Part shown: piece after piece, positions 8,951-17,814 of the stretch
How the letters are laid out: the number at the start of each line of letters is the position of its first letter
Position numbering within the stretch: the stretch's first letter is position 1
NCBI GenBank assembly: GCA_029060305.1
Contig: JAIDUG010000055.1
Location: forward strand, 1 to 64,000
DNA: 64,000 nucleotides
Direction: 5' to 3'
From: Ruminococcus sp.
Lineage (GTDB): Bacteria; Bacillota; Clostridia; Oscillospirales; Ruminococcaceae
Translations under genes and position numbers: made by a program
Notes under the pieces: generated by a model
What the model saw: the letters and a program-made list of their open reading frames with translations, nothing else
The model's database searches: none
What the model was told of the DNA's origin: nothing

Positions 8951-9705
8951 TATTTGTTGCCTCCTTCCGCTTTAACGTCCTTATAAACTCCGAGTGGATA
9001 ATAAGGAATCATTTCGTCCTGAAGTCTCTTTATAGCCTCAACAGGAGACATTCCCCAGTTAGTCGGACAGGTTGAGAGGACTTCCACAATTGAAAGACCT
9101 CTTTTTTCCTTTTGGTTTTCAAAAGCCTTTCTGATAGCCTTTTTTGTTTCACGGATATGTGGTACTGTATCGACTGCAACACGTTGTGCCAGAGCAGTAC
9201 CGGTAAGCGTTGAAAGCATTTCGCATACTCTTACAGGGTATCCTGCAAGTTCGGGGTCACGACCATACGGAGTAGTCTGCGTAACCTGTCCGGGAATAGT
9301 AGTAGGAGCCATCTGACCGCCTGTCATTCCGTAGATAGTGTTGTTGATAAATATTATAACGATATTTTCGCCACGTGTGGCAACGTGAACGGTTTCAGCA
9401 GTACCGATTGCCGCAAGGTCTCCGTCACCCTGATATGTAAATACAAACTTGTCGGGATTGGTTCTCTTAACGCCTGTCGCAACAGCTGGCGCACGTCCGT
9501 GAGGGGCTTCAATCATATCGCAATTGAAGTAATCGTAAGCCATTACGGAACAGCCTACGGGACATATGCCGATTGTATCGCCCTCAATGCCCATTTCGTC
9601 GATTACCTCGCATACAAGTCTGTGGACTATACCGTGAGTACAGCCCGGACAGTAGTGTGTTGCAACATCAGCAAGTGATTTAGGTCTTTCAAATACAACA
9701 GCCAT
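8950..9705 (-). CDS. 2-oxoacid:ferredoxin oxidoreductase, beta (TPP) subunit
   Basis: 251 residues. The N-terminal CPGCTHG motif and the thiamine-diphosphate motif GDGDLAAIG...NN (about 111-145) identify the catalytic TPP-binding subunit of a 2-oxoacid:ferredoxin oxidoreductase. It starts on the alpha-subunit stop codon (one-base overlap) and is followed in the same way by gamma. Known relatives include KorB and VorA; the choice between 2-oxoglutarate and branched-chain 2-oxoacids is open. Two citrate synthases in the same window favour a role around 2-oxoglutarate, which is an inference only. Confidence 0.9.
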   Translation of the reverse strand: MAVVFERPKSLADVATHYCPGCTHGIVHRLVCEVIDEMGIEGDTIGICPVGCSVMAYDYFNCDMIEAPHGRAPAVATGVKRTNPDKFVFTYQGDGDLAAIGTAETVHVATRGENIVIIFINNTIYGMTGGQMAPTTIPGQVTQTTPYGRDPELAGYPVRVCEMLSTLTGTALAQRVAVDTVPHIRETKKAIRKAFENQKEKRGLSIVEVLSTCPTNWGMSPVEAIKRLQDEMIPYYPLGVYKDVKAEGGNK

Positions 9706-10763
9706 TATTCAGCACCTCCGACTTTTTTTATTTCCTCGAGAATTTCGGCAGGAGTTGGAATAATACCGCCGGTTCTTCCGAAGAAGTGTACAGGCTTTGA
9801 ACAGTTAATAGCAAGTTTCACATCGTCAATCATCTGTCCCATTGACATTTCAACGTCAAGCAGACATTTTGCTGACTTGCACGCCTCGTTGATTTCTTTT
9901 ACAGGAAAAGGCCATAAGGTCTTAGGTCTGAACATACCTGCCTTTATACCGATTTCACGGGCAGAGTTTACAGCGGACTTTACAACACGAGCTGTTGCAC
10001 CGTAAGCACAAAGAAGTATGTCACAATCCTCAGTGAGATAAAGTTCAGCGTCTGTTTCCTCAGCCTTGACCTTTTCGTATCTTTCAAATCTTTCATAGAC
10101 AGAGTTCTGAAGTTCGTCAGGTTTGAGGTAAAGGGAGTTGATAATGTGATGTTTTCTTTTGTTTTTGTGACCGTCGGCTGTCCATGAACTCTTGTCATAA
10201 GCGTTTGCATTTATTTCAGGGAACGAAACAGGTTCCATCATCTGACCGAGAAGACCGTCTGCAAGAATCATAGCAGGCATTCTGTACTTGTCGGCACGGT
10301 CGAATGCTGTAACAACCATGTCAACCATTTCCTGAACAGAAGCAGGAGCGTACACAAGTAAATGGAAGTCACCGTGACCGAGGGCTTTTGTAGCCTGCCA
10401 GTAGTCTGCCTGTGAGGGTTGAATACCTCCGAGACCTGGACCACCTCTCTGAACGTTTATGATTACTGCCGGAAGGTCTGAACCGGCAAGATATGAAATA
10501 CCTTCGCTTTTAAGAGATACTCCGGGGGAAGAAGATGATGTCATAGCACGTACACCTGTAGATGCTGCACCGAGAACCATATTTATAGCAGCGATTTCTG
10601 ATTCAGCCTGTAAAAATACACCGCCTGCCTTGTGCATACGTTTAGACATATAAGCGGCGAGTTCAGTTTGTGGGGTAATGGGGTAGCCGAAAAAACATTT
10701 ACAGCCTGCACGTATAGCGGCTTCTGCGAGTGCCTCATTACCTTTCATTAAATTTCTTTCCAA
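9705..10763 (-). CDS. 2-oxoacid:ferredoxin oxidoreductase, alpha subunit (VorB/KorA-like)
   Basis: 352 residues, the usual length of VorB/KorA. It carries LMKGNEALAEAAIRAGC, the GYPITPQTEL motif (pyrimidine-binding domain) and MTSSSSPGVSLKSEG. The TTG at 10763 gives an N-terminus like homologues (xxRxLMKGNEA) and has AAAGGAG 11 bp upstream; an in-frame ATG 15 bp further in is the alternative start. It lies between the ferredoxin subunit and beta in a tight operon. Cytoplasmic, oxygen-sensitive central metabolism. Confidence 0.9.
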   Translation of the reverse strand: MERNLMKGNEALAEAAIRAGCKCFFGYPITPQTELAAYMSKRMHKAGGVFLQAESEIAAINMVLGAASTGVRAMTSSSSPGVSLKSEGISYLAGSDLPAVIINVQRGGPGLGGIQPSQADYWQATKALGHGDFHLLVYAPASVQEMVDMVVTAFDRADKYRMPAMILADGLLGQMMEPVSFPEINANAYDKSSWTADGHKNKRKHHIINSLYLKPDELQNSVYERFERYEKVKAEETDAELYLTEDCDILLCAYGATARVVKSAVNSAREIGIKAGMFRPKTLWPFPVKEINEACKSAKCLLDVEMSMGQMIDDVKLAINCSKPVHFFGRTGGIIPTPAEILEEIKKVGGAE

Positions 10764-10784
10764 AGTAAAAAAAGCTCCTTTCGA

Positions 10785-10991
10785 TTATTTTTCAACAATT
10801 ATTGCACAGTCAGGACACATAATTCCACACATAGCACAGCCTATACAAGCGTTTTCGTCTGTACAGACAGCATAGAAATATCCTTTTTTGTTACGTTTTT
10901 CTTTCTGAAGCGAAACAATTTTCTTAGGACAGGCAGTGACACAAAGTCCACAGCCTTTACAGCGTTCAGTAACCACTGTCATTTTAGCCAT
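10785..10991 (-). CDS. 2 x 4Fe-4S ferredoxin subunit (delta) of the 2-oxoacid oxidoreductase
   Basis: 68 residues with two CxxCxxCxxxCP clusters: CKGCGLCVTACPK and CIGCAMCGIMCPDC, each expected to bind a [4Fe-4S] cluster and pass electrons from the TPP site to ferredoxin. I start it at the ATG at 10991, eight bases after AAAGGAG; the track's longer version begins on the far side of that ribosome binding site. It is the first oxidoreductase gene after the P-loop ATPase. Confidence 0.9.
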   Translation of the reverse strand: MAKMTVVTERCKGCGLCVTACPKKIVSLQKEKRNKKGYFYAVCTDENACIGCAMCGIMCPDCAIIVEK

Positions 10992-11012
10992 AAAATCAGC
11001 TCCTTTCATGTA

Positions 11013-11672
11013 TCATATTTCCCATAAAGGCTTTACATAGATTTTTATAGGGTAAGCATCGGGAATGTCGGTAAGTTCCGCACATTCTTCCGGAAACGTC
11101 GTGAACGCAATCGGAAGACCTGTCCGGACTGATATTTCAGAAGCAAATTCTTCTGAATTTTCAACGATTTCAAGAGTAGTTTCATTGCCGAGGTTGGTGT
11201 TGTTGACGATTGCCGTGTGTTTCATTCGTGAAGCGTTTTCGATTTCGTACATAAGGGAAATTGTTTCGTCAGGAGTTGCAGTAAGATAACGGCGTTGATT
11301 TATAACATAGAACATATCAACGTCATCACCGTATGTGGAAAGTGCTTCCGCATAGCGACCGAGTGCAACTGCTCCTGCATCGTCACCGCCCACGTCAATA
11401 ATCAGACAGTCTTCACTTTTTGCAAGCTGTTCAAGGTCAAACTGTATTGACGGAATATCAAGGTTAGTGTTAGCAAAATCCGGAGCAATAAGTTTTATGC
11501 TGTTGTCCTCAAAAAGATTTCTGAAATCCGCTGTTCTGAAATAAGGATTTACAATATCGAGGTCAACCACTGCAACGGATTTTCCCTGACGGTGTGCCCG
11601 TATAGCAAGGTTTACTGCAAGATTGGTTTTACCGCTTCCGTAGTGACCGGTAATAATAGTAATTTTTTTCAT
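11013..11672 (-). CDS. P-loop ATPase of the MinD/CobQ-like type, leading the oxidoreductase operon
   Basis: 219 residues with a Walker A motif GHYGSGKTN (9-17), a second conserved Asp-rich strand (VAVVDLDIVNPYFRT) and a Walker-B-like LIIDVGGDDAG. This resembles ATPases of the MinD/ParA/nitrogenase-reductase class, but without the signature lysine of ParA. It is about 20 bp upstream of the ferredoxin subunit, so it is the first gene of the operon. In this place it could help cofactor or cluster assembly or be a regulator; neither can be shown. No membrane-targeting helix is evident. Confidence 0.75.
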   Translation of the reverse strand: MKKITIITGHYGSGKTNLAVNLAIRAHRQGKSVAVVDLDIVNPYFRTADFRNLFEDNSIKLIAPDFANTNLDIPSIQFDLEQLAKSEDCLIIDVGGDDAGAVALGRYAEALSTYGDDVDMFYVINQRRYLTATPDETISLMYEIENASRMKHTAIVNNTNLGNETTLEIVENSEEFASEISVRTGLPIAFTTFPEECAELTDIPDAYPIKIYVKPLWEI

Positions 11673-11723
11673 AATGTCCTTTCCGCCGGAAGATTCCCGA
11701 CAAAGAAAAAGTCTGTAAAATTT

Positions 11724-11752
11724 ATTATATCATATTTTTATAGTGATTGCAA
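11724..11752 (-). promoter_or_regulatory. Sigma-A promoter of the ATPase-oxidoreductase operon
   Basis: Minus-strand TTGCAA (11747-11752), 17-bp spacer, TATAAT (11724-11729). Confidence 0.7.
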
Positions 11753-11873
11753 GATGTTTTTAAATTTTCGGGACAGATTTATTGTGATTTTTTAACAGAT
11801 ATTTGCCACAATAAAAAAATAATATGTGAATGGTCTTCTTTATGCAAAAAAATATTCCCGTAAAGCGTTAATC

Positions 11874-11902
11874 TTGACACTTTGTGACAACTATGTTATA
11901 AT
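11874..11902 (+). promoter_or_regulatory. Consensus sigma-A promoter of the glycosyltransferase operon
   Basis: TTGACA (11874-11879), 17-bp spacer, TATAAT (11897-11902), 35 bp before the first ATG. Between the two divergent promoters (11753-11873) I see no further feature. Confidence 0.85.
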
Positions 11903-11937
11903 AAGACAAACCATACTTTTTTCGAGAGGTTATAAAT

Positions 11938-12372
11938 ATGAATAATTCTATAAATATTACTGCAATAATGTCAGATATAAAGAAAACTGCAAAGAATATT
12001 CCGGACTTTGAGAACGTCCGTTATTCTGAAAAAGCGGGTGCGGTAGTACCTGAAAATCCCGACGAAGCTATTTCTGAAATGAGGGCATATTCTTATATAC
12101 ATTCTTACCGACAGCTTACAGGAAAAAAATATGAAGTATTTCTGAAAAAAGTCGTAAGGAAAATAATAAAATTTTATGTAGAGCCGATTGTTGATGAACA
12201 GAATGATTTCAACGCTTCAGCGGAAACTACAATAACTTCCTTGCGGAATGTGCAGAAAAAGCTAATCAGACGGATTGAAAAAATGGAAACGGAAAACAGT
12301 TGTCTTGTTAAACGTATTGAAAAACTTGAAGAAGAAAATAATCGTCTTATCAAAGACCTTTACGGTGAATGA
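11938..12372 (+). CDS. Coiled-coil protein preceding glycosyltransferases
   Basis: 144 residues, no signal peptide. The middle section (ISEMRAYSYIHSYRQLTG... KKVVRKIIKFYVEPIVDEQNDFNASAETTI) resembles the short N-terminal region often found on or before polysaccharide-type glycosyltransferases in Clostridia. The last about 45 residues are a predicted coiled coil (heptad-like Leu/Ile with many Glu/Lys). Its stop overlaps the next gene's start by four bases (ATGA). It may recruit the glycosyltransferases to the membrane or to each other. No enzymatic motif is visible. Confidence 0.65.
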   Translation: MNNSINITAIMSDIKKTAKNIPDFENVRYSEKAGAVVPENPDEAISEMRAYSYIHSYRQLTGKKYEVFLKKVVRKIIKFYVEPIVDEQNDFNASAETTITSLRNVQKKLIRRIEKMETENSCLVKRIEKLEEENNRLIKDLYGE

Positions 12373-13436
12373 AAATGAAGATTATACAGCTTTTACCGAC
12401 TGTTTCTTATGGTGATGCAGTAAGTAATGATACATTTGCAATTGAAAGAATTATAAAGTCTATGGGAATTGATACGGATATTTATGCAGAAACAGTCGGA
12501 AAAAATCTTCCTGTAAAGAACGTCCGGAATCTGAAAAATATTTCCGGAGATGACATTATTATTTATCATATGTCAACCGGTACTGATTTGAATTTTTCAC
12601 TTGACAGAATGGTGTGCCGTAAAATAATGATTTACCATAATATAACGCCTCCCGAATTTTTCAGACCTTACAGCCGTGAAATGTTTGCACTGACGAATTA
12701 CGGTTATCAGGGTCTCAGGCGTTTAAACAGAACTTTTGATTTGTGCCTTGCTGATTCAGAATATAATAAATCTCAGCTTGTTGAATATGATTACAGATGT
12801 TCCATAGAAGTACGTCCGGTACTGATACCTTTTCGTGATTACAGAAAAGTTTCCGACCATTATATAATAAACAAATACTCTGACGGTTGGACGAATATTA
12901 TTTTTGTAGGCAGAATCGCTCCGAACAAAAAACATGAAGATGTTATTAAGACTTTTTACTGTTACAAGAAGATAAATCCGAAATCAAGACTTATTCTTGT
13001 CGGAAGTTGGACGGGAATGGAAAATTATTATAGTCGTCTTAAAAAGTATACTGAAATTCTCGGCTTGAAAGACGTTATATTTACCGGACAAGTTACTTTT
13101 GACGAATTACTTGCATATTATCAGGTGGCGGATATTTTTCTTTGTATGAGCAGACATGAGGGTTTCTGTGTACCTCTTGTCGAATCTATGTTTTTTAATG
13201 TTCCGATAGTCGCATTGAACGCCGGAGCAGTACCGGAAACTCTTGGGGGAAGTGGTGTACTTCTGTCTGATAACGACCCTGTGTATGCAGGTGAAACTAT
13301 TTCCCGAATACTGAATGACCAACATTTCCGTAAAGATATTTTAAGAAAACAGAAAAAAAGACTTTCTGATTTTTCGTACAGAAAAACCGGAAGTCTTTTC
13401 AGAAAAATACTGACTGACTTTATAAACGGTGGATAA
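12369..13436 (+). CDS. Glycosyltransferase, GT4-like
   Basis: 355 residues with the GT-B fold layout. The C-terminal domain has IIFVGRIAPNKKHEDVI (start of the nucleotide-sugar domain) and HEGFCVPLVESMFFNVPIVA, where the E-x7-E type motif of GT4 retaining transferases is expected. It likely moves a sugar from a nucleotide-sugar donor onto a surface polysaccharide or lipid acceptor. It is translationally coupled to the coiled-coil protein. A second ATG at 12375 sits better behind GGTGA and may be the true start. Substrate unknown. Confidence 0.82.
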   Translation: MKMKIIQLLPTVSYGDAVSNDTFAIERIIKSMGIDTDIYAETVGKNLPVKNVRNLKNISGDDIIIYHMSTGTDLNFSLDRMVCRKIMIYHNITPPEFFRPYSREMFALTNYGYQGLRRLNRTFDLCLADSEYNKSQLVEYDYRCSIEVRPVLIPFRDYRKVSDHYIINKYSDGWTNIIFVGRIAPNKKHEDVIKTFYCYKKINPKSRLILVGSWTGMENYYSRLKKYTEILGLKDVIFTGQVTFDELLAYYQVADIFLCMSRHEGFCVPLVESMFFNVPIVALNAGAVPETLGGSGVLLSDNDPVYAGETISRILNDQHFRKDILRKQKKRLSDFSYRKTGSLFRKILTDFINGG

Positions 13437-13438
13437 TT

Positions 13439-14620
13439 ATGAAAAAAATCGGTTTTATTATACCATGGTATGCAGACGATATTTCCGGTGGTGCTGAAAA
13501 TATGCTCCGTGACCTTACTGCTGAACTTTATAAAAAAAACATACCTCTTGAAATTCTCACGACTTGTGCAAAGGAATTTCGTTCTGACTGGAATGAAAAT
13601 TACTACAGAGAGGGAATTTATTTCAACAGAAACAATATTCCCGTGAGACGTTTCAGCGTGCGAAAACGTGATATACGTGCTTTTGACGGCGTGAACTTCA
13701 AATTTATGAATAACATTCCGGTGACTTCAGACGAGGAAAAAATTTTTCTGCGTGAGATGATTAACAGTAACGGACTTTACAGATATATGCGTGAAAACTC
13801 CGATAATTATTCATTGTTTGTGTTTATACCGTATATGTTTGGTACTACTTACTGGGGTATGAAACTTTTTCCGGAAAAATCAATTCTTATTCCGTGCCTG
13901 CACGATGAACATTACGCATATATGAAACATTTTCAGAAACTTTTTCCGAAAATTGCAGGAATGGTTTTCAATTCAGAACCTGAAAAAAATCTTGCTGAAA
14001 AAATCTATAATTTGCAGAATGTTGAGACCCTGACGGCAGGAATAGGAATGAATACAGATATTTCCGGAAATCCGGAAGACTTCCGAAGAAAGTATAATAT
14101 AAAAGAGCCTTTTATACTGTACTCCGGCAGAAAAGACAGCGGAAAAAATATTGATACGCTTATAGAATACTATGCTGAGTACGTCAGAAGAAAAAATACT
14201 GATTTATGCCTTGTAATGACCGGTGGAGGAAAAAAAGTCCGTGCATACAATATAATTGATTTAGGGTACGTTTCGGAGCAGGATAAGTATAATGCTATGA
14301 GTGCAAGTGCATTTCTTTGTCAGCCGTCAGTAAACGAAAGTTTTTCGCTTGTTGTAATGGAAAGCTGGCTTTGTAAACGTCCGGTACTTGTTCACGAAAA
14401 ATGCGAGGTTACACGGAATTTTGTTCTGCAATCGGACGGCGGACTTTATTTCAGCAACTATCCGGAATTTGAAGCGTGTACAGATTTTCTTCTTGCCGAC
14501 AATGAAGTTTCTGATATAATGGGACTTAATGGTTGCGGATATGTGAAAGATAATTTCAGCCGTGAAAAAGTAACGGGAAAATATATCGACTTTTTCAACC
14601 GGATATTAAATAATAAATAA
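13439..14620 (+). CDS. Glycosyltransferase, GT4-like
   Basis: 393 residues, two bases after the previous stop codon. The N-terminal IPWYADDISGGAENMLRDLTAEL is the characteristic GT4 opening, where a Gly-rich loop binds the acceptor. The C-terminal half has FILYSGRKDSGKNIDTLIEYY and QPSVNESFSLVVMESWLCKRPVLV, the donor-binding E-x7-E-like region. It works presumably in series with the preceding transferase on the same glycan. No membrane segments. No flippase or polymerase gene is nearby, so this is an isolated glycan-modifying pair rather than a full capsule locus. Confidence 0.82.
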   Translation: MKKIGFIIPWYADDISGGAENMLRDLTAELYKKNIPLEILTTCAKEFRSDWNENYYREGIYFNRNNIPVRRFSVRKRDIRAFDGVNFKFMNNIPVTSDEEKIFLREMINSNGLYRYMRENSDNYSLFVFIPYMFGTTYWGMKLFPEKSILIPCLHDEHYAYMKHFQKLFPKIAGMVFNSEPEKNLAEKIYNLQNVETLTAGIGMNTDISGNPEDFRRKYNIKEPFILYSGRKDSGKNIDTLIEYYAEYVRRKNTDLCLVMTGGGKKVRAYNIIDLGYVSEQDKYNAMSASAFLCQPSVNESFSLVVMESWLCKRPVLVHEKCEVTRNFVLQSDGGLYFSNYPEFEACTDFLLADNEVSDIMGLNGCGYVKDNFSREKVTGKYIDFFNRILNNK

Positions 14621-14636
14621 GGTGGTTTTTCTTTTT

Positions 14637-15620
14637 ATGAATGTTAAAGAAACACTTCTTGAAACTCTTGCTGGTTCAGACGGCGAATACATTTCGGGAG
14701 CTATGCTTGCCGAAAAAATCGGTGTAAGCCGTAATGCCGTATGGAAAGCTGTAAAATCCCTTGAAACAGAGGGATATTCAATTGAAGCTGTAACTTCAAA
14801 AGGTTACAGACTTTCCGCTGAAAACAACAGACTTTCCGAAAAACTTATACAACCTTTTCTGAAAACTGAGGATTTCGGTAAAAAGATTGTAATTCTTGAA
14901 GAAACAGATTCAACGAATAATTATGCAAAAGAAATTGCATCTTCCGGAGCGTTGCACGGTACTGTAGTGATTGCTGACTCTCAGTCATCAGGTAAAGGCA
15001 GACTGGGCAGAAGTTTTGTTTCCCCGAAAGGAAAAGGGCTTTATATGAGTGTGGTAGTACGTCCGGATTTTGACATACAAACAGCTTCTATGATAACTTC
15101 TGCCACTGCCTGTGCTGTTGCTGTTGCTGTTGAGAAACTGTGCCGTTCTGAAGTGAATATAAAATGGGTCAACGACCTTTATATGAACGGCAGAAAAATA
15201 TGTGGTATACTTACGGAAGCCTCTTTAGGTATGGAAATGAAGTCCATTGATTATGCTGTTATCGGAATAGGGATAAACGTCCGCAGTGCTGGGGGAGGTT
15301 TCAGCCGTGAACTGAGAGTTTCTGCAACTTCCGTTGAGGACGAGACCGGATTAAGAATCAATCGTAACAGACTTTGTGCAGAAGTGCTGAACAGTCTTGA
15401 AAAGTATCTGTCGGGAATAGAATCACGTAACTATATCAGGGAGTACAGAAACAGGGAAATTCTTACCGGAAACACAATAACAGCTAATGTAGACGGAAGT
15501 ACAGTAATAGCTTTCGCTGAGGGAATAGACGATAATGCAAATCTTGTAATAAAACTTCCCGACGGCACTATTCGTCATCTGAGTTCCGGAGAAGCTAACC
15601 TTTGCAGAGTGATAGAATAA
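14637..15620 (+). CDS. birA: Biotin-protein ligase / biotin operon repressor BirA
   Basis: 327 residues from the ATG at 14637, which is 11 bp after AAGGTGG; the track's GTG start at 14622 lies within that ribosome binding site. An N-terminal winged HTH (ISGAMLAEKIGVSRNAVWKAV..LETEGY, about 20-50) is followed by the ligase domain with SSGKGRLGRSF (biotinoyl-AMP loop) and KWVNDLYMNGRKICGIL. It adenylates biotin and attaches it to carboxylase or decarboxylase carrier proteins, and the HTH implies repression of biotin genes. No biotin synthesis or carrier genes are in the window. Confidence 0.93.
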   Translation: MNVKETLLETLAGSDGEYISGAMLAEKIGVSRNAVWKAVKSLETEGYSIEAVTSKGYRLSAENNRLSEKLIQPFLKTEDFGKKIVILEETDSTNNYAKEIASSGALHGTVVIADSQSSGKGRLGRSFVSPKGKGLYMSVVVRPDFDIQTASMITSATACAVAVAVEKLCRSEVNIKWVNDLYMNGRKICGILTEASLGMEMKSIDYAVIGIGINVRSAGGGFSRELRVSATSVEDETGLRINRNRLCAEVLNSLEKYLSGIESRNYIREYRNREILTGNTITANVDGSTVIAFAEGIDDNANLVIKLPDGTIRHLSSGEANLCRVIE

Positions 15621-15636
15621 AAAATTTTTATATTCG

Positions 15637-15668
15637 CAAAAAAAGACGGTTTTCACGTCTTTTTTTTG
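15637..15668. terminator. Bidirectional terminator between birA and a convergent membrane gene
   Basis: A-run + AGACG, loop GTTTTCA, CGTCT + T-run. It is symmetric and serves both directions. Confidence 0.8.
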
Positions 15669-15679
15669 TTATAATATAT

Positions 15680-16114
15680 TTATGCTTGTCCAGAATGAAT
15701 ATTGGTCAGGGATATTATCAAATCAGTCATTAAAGGAACAGTTACAGGAAATATCCGTATTTTGTACATATCGCTTACAGGCGACAAATTTCTGTACCAG
15801 CCGTTATAGTCTGCTTGAACACATAATATATACAGCATAGTTATGCATAATGTAAATCCGGAAACCCATAATATCAACGAAATTATATTTGATATTTTTT
15901 TCCTGAACATACAGCATATACTTCCGGAAGTCATAAGTATTCCTGAAAAAATAAGAAAAATTCCGGTGTACATTATTTTTGTGCCGTAAACTGAATGATT
16001 ATAAACAAGTCCTGCACCTGTCATTATTACCATAAAGAACGGATAAACAGCCGTTGAAATAATAAGAAAGATTTTTGCAAAAAATAAAATATACTTTTTT
16101 GATTTTTCTGACAT
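15680..16114 (-). CDS. Four-helix membrane protein, function unknown
   Basis: 144 residues with hydrophobic segments at about 8-30, 45-65, 75-98 and 122-138. I do not recognise a family. It converges on birA with a shared terminator and is divergent from spoIVB. The position beside spoIVB alone does not make it a sporulation gene. A 5' region with AAGAGGTT precedes the ATG (reading the minus strand). Confidence 0.6.
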   Translation of the reverse strand: MSEKSKKYILFFAKIFLIISTAVYPFFMVIMTGAGLVYNHSVYGTKIMYTGIFLIFSGILMTSGSICCMFRKKISNIISLILWVSGFTLCITMLYILCVQADYNGWYRNLSPVSDMYKIRIFPVTVPLMTDLIISLTNIHSGQA

Positions 16115-16157
16115 TATAATAACCTCTTTTTGCTTTTAAAGGAATAAACAGTAAAAT

Positions 16158-16188
16158 ATGCGGTTAATTCTCAATTATAAAACCGCAT
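16158..16188. repeat. Inverted repeat between membrane gene and spoIVB
   Basis: ATGCGGTT (16158-16165) and AACCGCAT (16181-16188) form an 8-bp perfect stem around 15 nt. There is no adjoining T-run, so it is more likely a protein site or mRNA hairpin than a terminator. A second short stem, ATTCTC/GAGAAT (16209-16228), lies just before the spoIVB ribosome binding site. Confidence 0.4.
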
Positions 16189-16248
16189 TGTAATCATATA
16201 ATAAATACATTCTCAGTTTTCAGAGAATTAAAGGAAAGGATTTACAGA

Positions 16249-17478
16249 ATGAAACTTAAAAGAAAAATCATTAAAGGCACAGCGGTTATATTATCTTTGG
16301 GAATAGTCGGACTTTTTGGCACAGCGGAATATTATTCCACACATCTTCCGTCGTCACTTACAACTGAATCCGGCAGTGAGATAAGAATTGCCGAATATCC
16401 GCAGATATTTTGTTTTAATAATTCGGAAAATGCCATTCCGGTTTCAAATAACAATGACGGCACTTCTCAGGTGACTTTAACGCTTTTCGGAGCAATTCCG
16501 GTAAAAAATATTGAAGTCCACGAGGCAGAAGCTCCCACACTTGTGGCAGGGGGGAATCCGTTTGGAATAAAGCTCCTTATGGACGGCGTAATGGTTACTG
16601 AAATGGGTGAAGTCGAGACAGAAAACGGTGAGAAAATCTGTCCTGCACAGAATGCCGGAATACAGGTAGGTGACATTATAAAATCGGCAGACGGAAAAAA
16701 CATAACTTCTAATAACGAAATTCAGGAAATTATAGGTAACAGCAACGGCAAAAAAATAAAGATAATTGTCAGTCGTGAGGGAAAAGATTTTCCGGTATTT
16801 CTGAAACCGGAGTATTCCGAATCTGATGAAAAATGGCGTGGGGGAATGTGGGTGCGTGACAGTATCGCCGGTATCGGTACAATGACATTCTTTAATAAGA
16901 CTACTGGAGAATTTGCCGGTCTCGGACACCCTGTATGTGATTCTGATACCGGTGAACTTGTTCCTATTTACAGCGGTGAAGCAGTACCTGTTGAAATTAC
17001 AGACGCTAAAAAAGGTTCTAAAGGTATTCCGGGGGAATTACACGGTCAGTTTATGTACGGCGGAAACTTTGGTATACTCAATCGTAATAATTCGTGTGGA
17101 GTATACGGACTTCTTTCTGAGCAGGCTGTAAAGGTTTTGTGTGAGACTTCCGAGGAGTACAAAATGGGTTACAGACAGGACGTTAAAACAGGTGAGGCAG
17201 AAATTATGACGACGATTTCAGGAGATACTCCGAAAAAATACAGTATTGAAATTGAAAAGATAGATTATAACAGTTCTGAAAGTACGAAAAATATGGTAAT
17301 CCGCATAACAGACAAGGAATTACTTGAAAGTACCGGTGGTATTGTGCAAGGTATGAGCGGAAGTCCGGTAATTCAGGACGGAAAGATAATAGGTGCGGTA
17401 ACACACGTTTTTGTTTCTGACCCTACTAAAGGTTATGCGATTTTTGCTGAGAATATGGCAGAGTACCTCAAAGGATAA
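16249..17478 (+). CDS. spoIVB: SpoIVB-type serine peptidase (S55)
   Basis: Forespore-secreted signalling protease that starts pro-sigma-K processing in sporulating Firmicutes. 409 residues: an N-terminal membrane/signal segment (about 8-25), a PDZ domain (about 105-180, NAGIQVGDIIKSADGK), then the SpoIVB peptidase domain with GLGHPVCD (catalytic His 227) and GMSGSPVIQDGKIIGAVTHV (catalytic Ser about 370). RBS AAAGGAAAGG precedes the ATG. It stands alone between two oppositely oriented genes; in Bacillus it follows recN. Together with spoVFAB and spoIID it points to endospore formation. Confidence 0.92.
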   Translation: MKLKRKIIKGTAVILSLGIVGLFGTAEYYSTHLPSSLTTESGSEIRIAEYPQIFCFNNSENAIPVSNNNDGTSQVTLTLFGAIPVKNIEVHEAEAPTLVAGGNPFGIKLLMDGVMVTEMGEVETENGEKICPAQNAGIQVGDIIKSADGKNITSNNEIQEIIGNSNGKKIKIIVSREGKDFPVFLKPEYSESDEKWRGGMWVRDSIAGIGTMTFFNKTTGEFAGLGHPVCDSDTGELVPIYSGEAVPVEITDAKKGSKGIPGELHGQFMYGGNFGILNRNNSCGVYGLLSEQAVKVLCETSEEYKMGYRQDVKTGEAEIMTTISGDTPKKYSIEIEKIDYNSSESTKNMVIRITDKELLESTGGIVQGMSGSPVIQDGKIIGAVTHVFVSDPTKGYAIFAENMAEYLKG

Positions 17479-17501
17479 TTTTTTCCGTAAAAAATAAAAG
17501 C

Positions 17502-17522
17502 GGGCGTTACTTAGTAACGCCC
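17502..17522. terminator. Terminator between spoIVB and HPr gene
   Basis: GGGCGTTAC, TTA loop, GTAACGCCC: a 9-bp perfect stem. On the minus strand it is followed by GCTTTTATTTTTT, so it chiefly ends the HPr transcript. Confidence 0.75.
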
Positions 17523-17541
17523 AAAAAATCGTGATTTTTAA

Positions 17542-17814
17542 TTATCTGTTTTCCTCACTGAAACCGCTGTCAACGAGGTCGATGAGAGCATCAACGGCAG
17601 CCTTTTCATCTGTACCATCAGCGATAACCTTAACGTTTGTACCGCCTACGATACCGAGTGAAAGAATACCAAGAAGGCTCTTAGCATTAACTCTGCGTTC
17701 TTCCTTTTCAATCCAGATAGATGACTTGAATTCATTAGCTTTCTGAATGAAGAAAGTAGCCGGTCTTGCGTGAAGTCCGACCTGATTTTTGACCATTACT
17801 TCTCTGACAAACAT
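17542..17814 (-). CDS. ptsH: HPr-family phosphocarrier protein
   Basis: 90 residues from the ATG at 17814. The track starts at a TTG inside the ribosome binding site; the ATG is eight bases from AGGAG and puts the phosphorylated His exactly at position 15 (GLHARPA) and the regulatory Ser at 46 (NAKSLLG), as in canonical HPr. His15 would carry phosphate from Enzyme I, and Ser46 is the HPr-kinase site for CcpA-type catabolite control. No PTS Enzyme I or permease is in the window, so a regulatory (Crh-like) role is possible. Confidence 0.9.
   Translation of the reverse strand: MFVREVMVKNQVGLHARPATFFIQKANEFKSSIWIEKEERRVNAKSLLGILSLGIVGGTNVKVIADGTDEKAAVDALIDLVDSGFSEENR

Noticed and set aside
16141-16248. 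Sigma-F or sigma-G promoter for spoIVB
   Set aside because: CATATAATA and ATTCTC-like elements are present but the -35 partners and spacing do not fit either consensus well enough to call.
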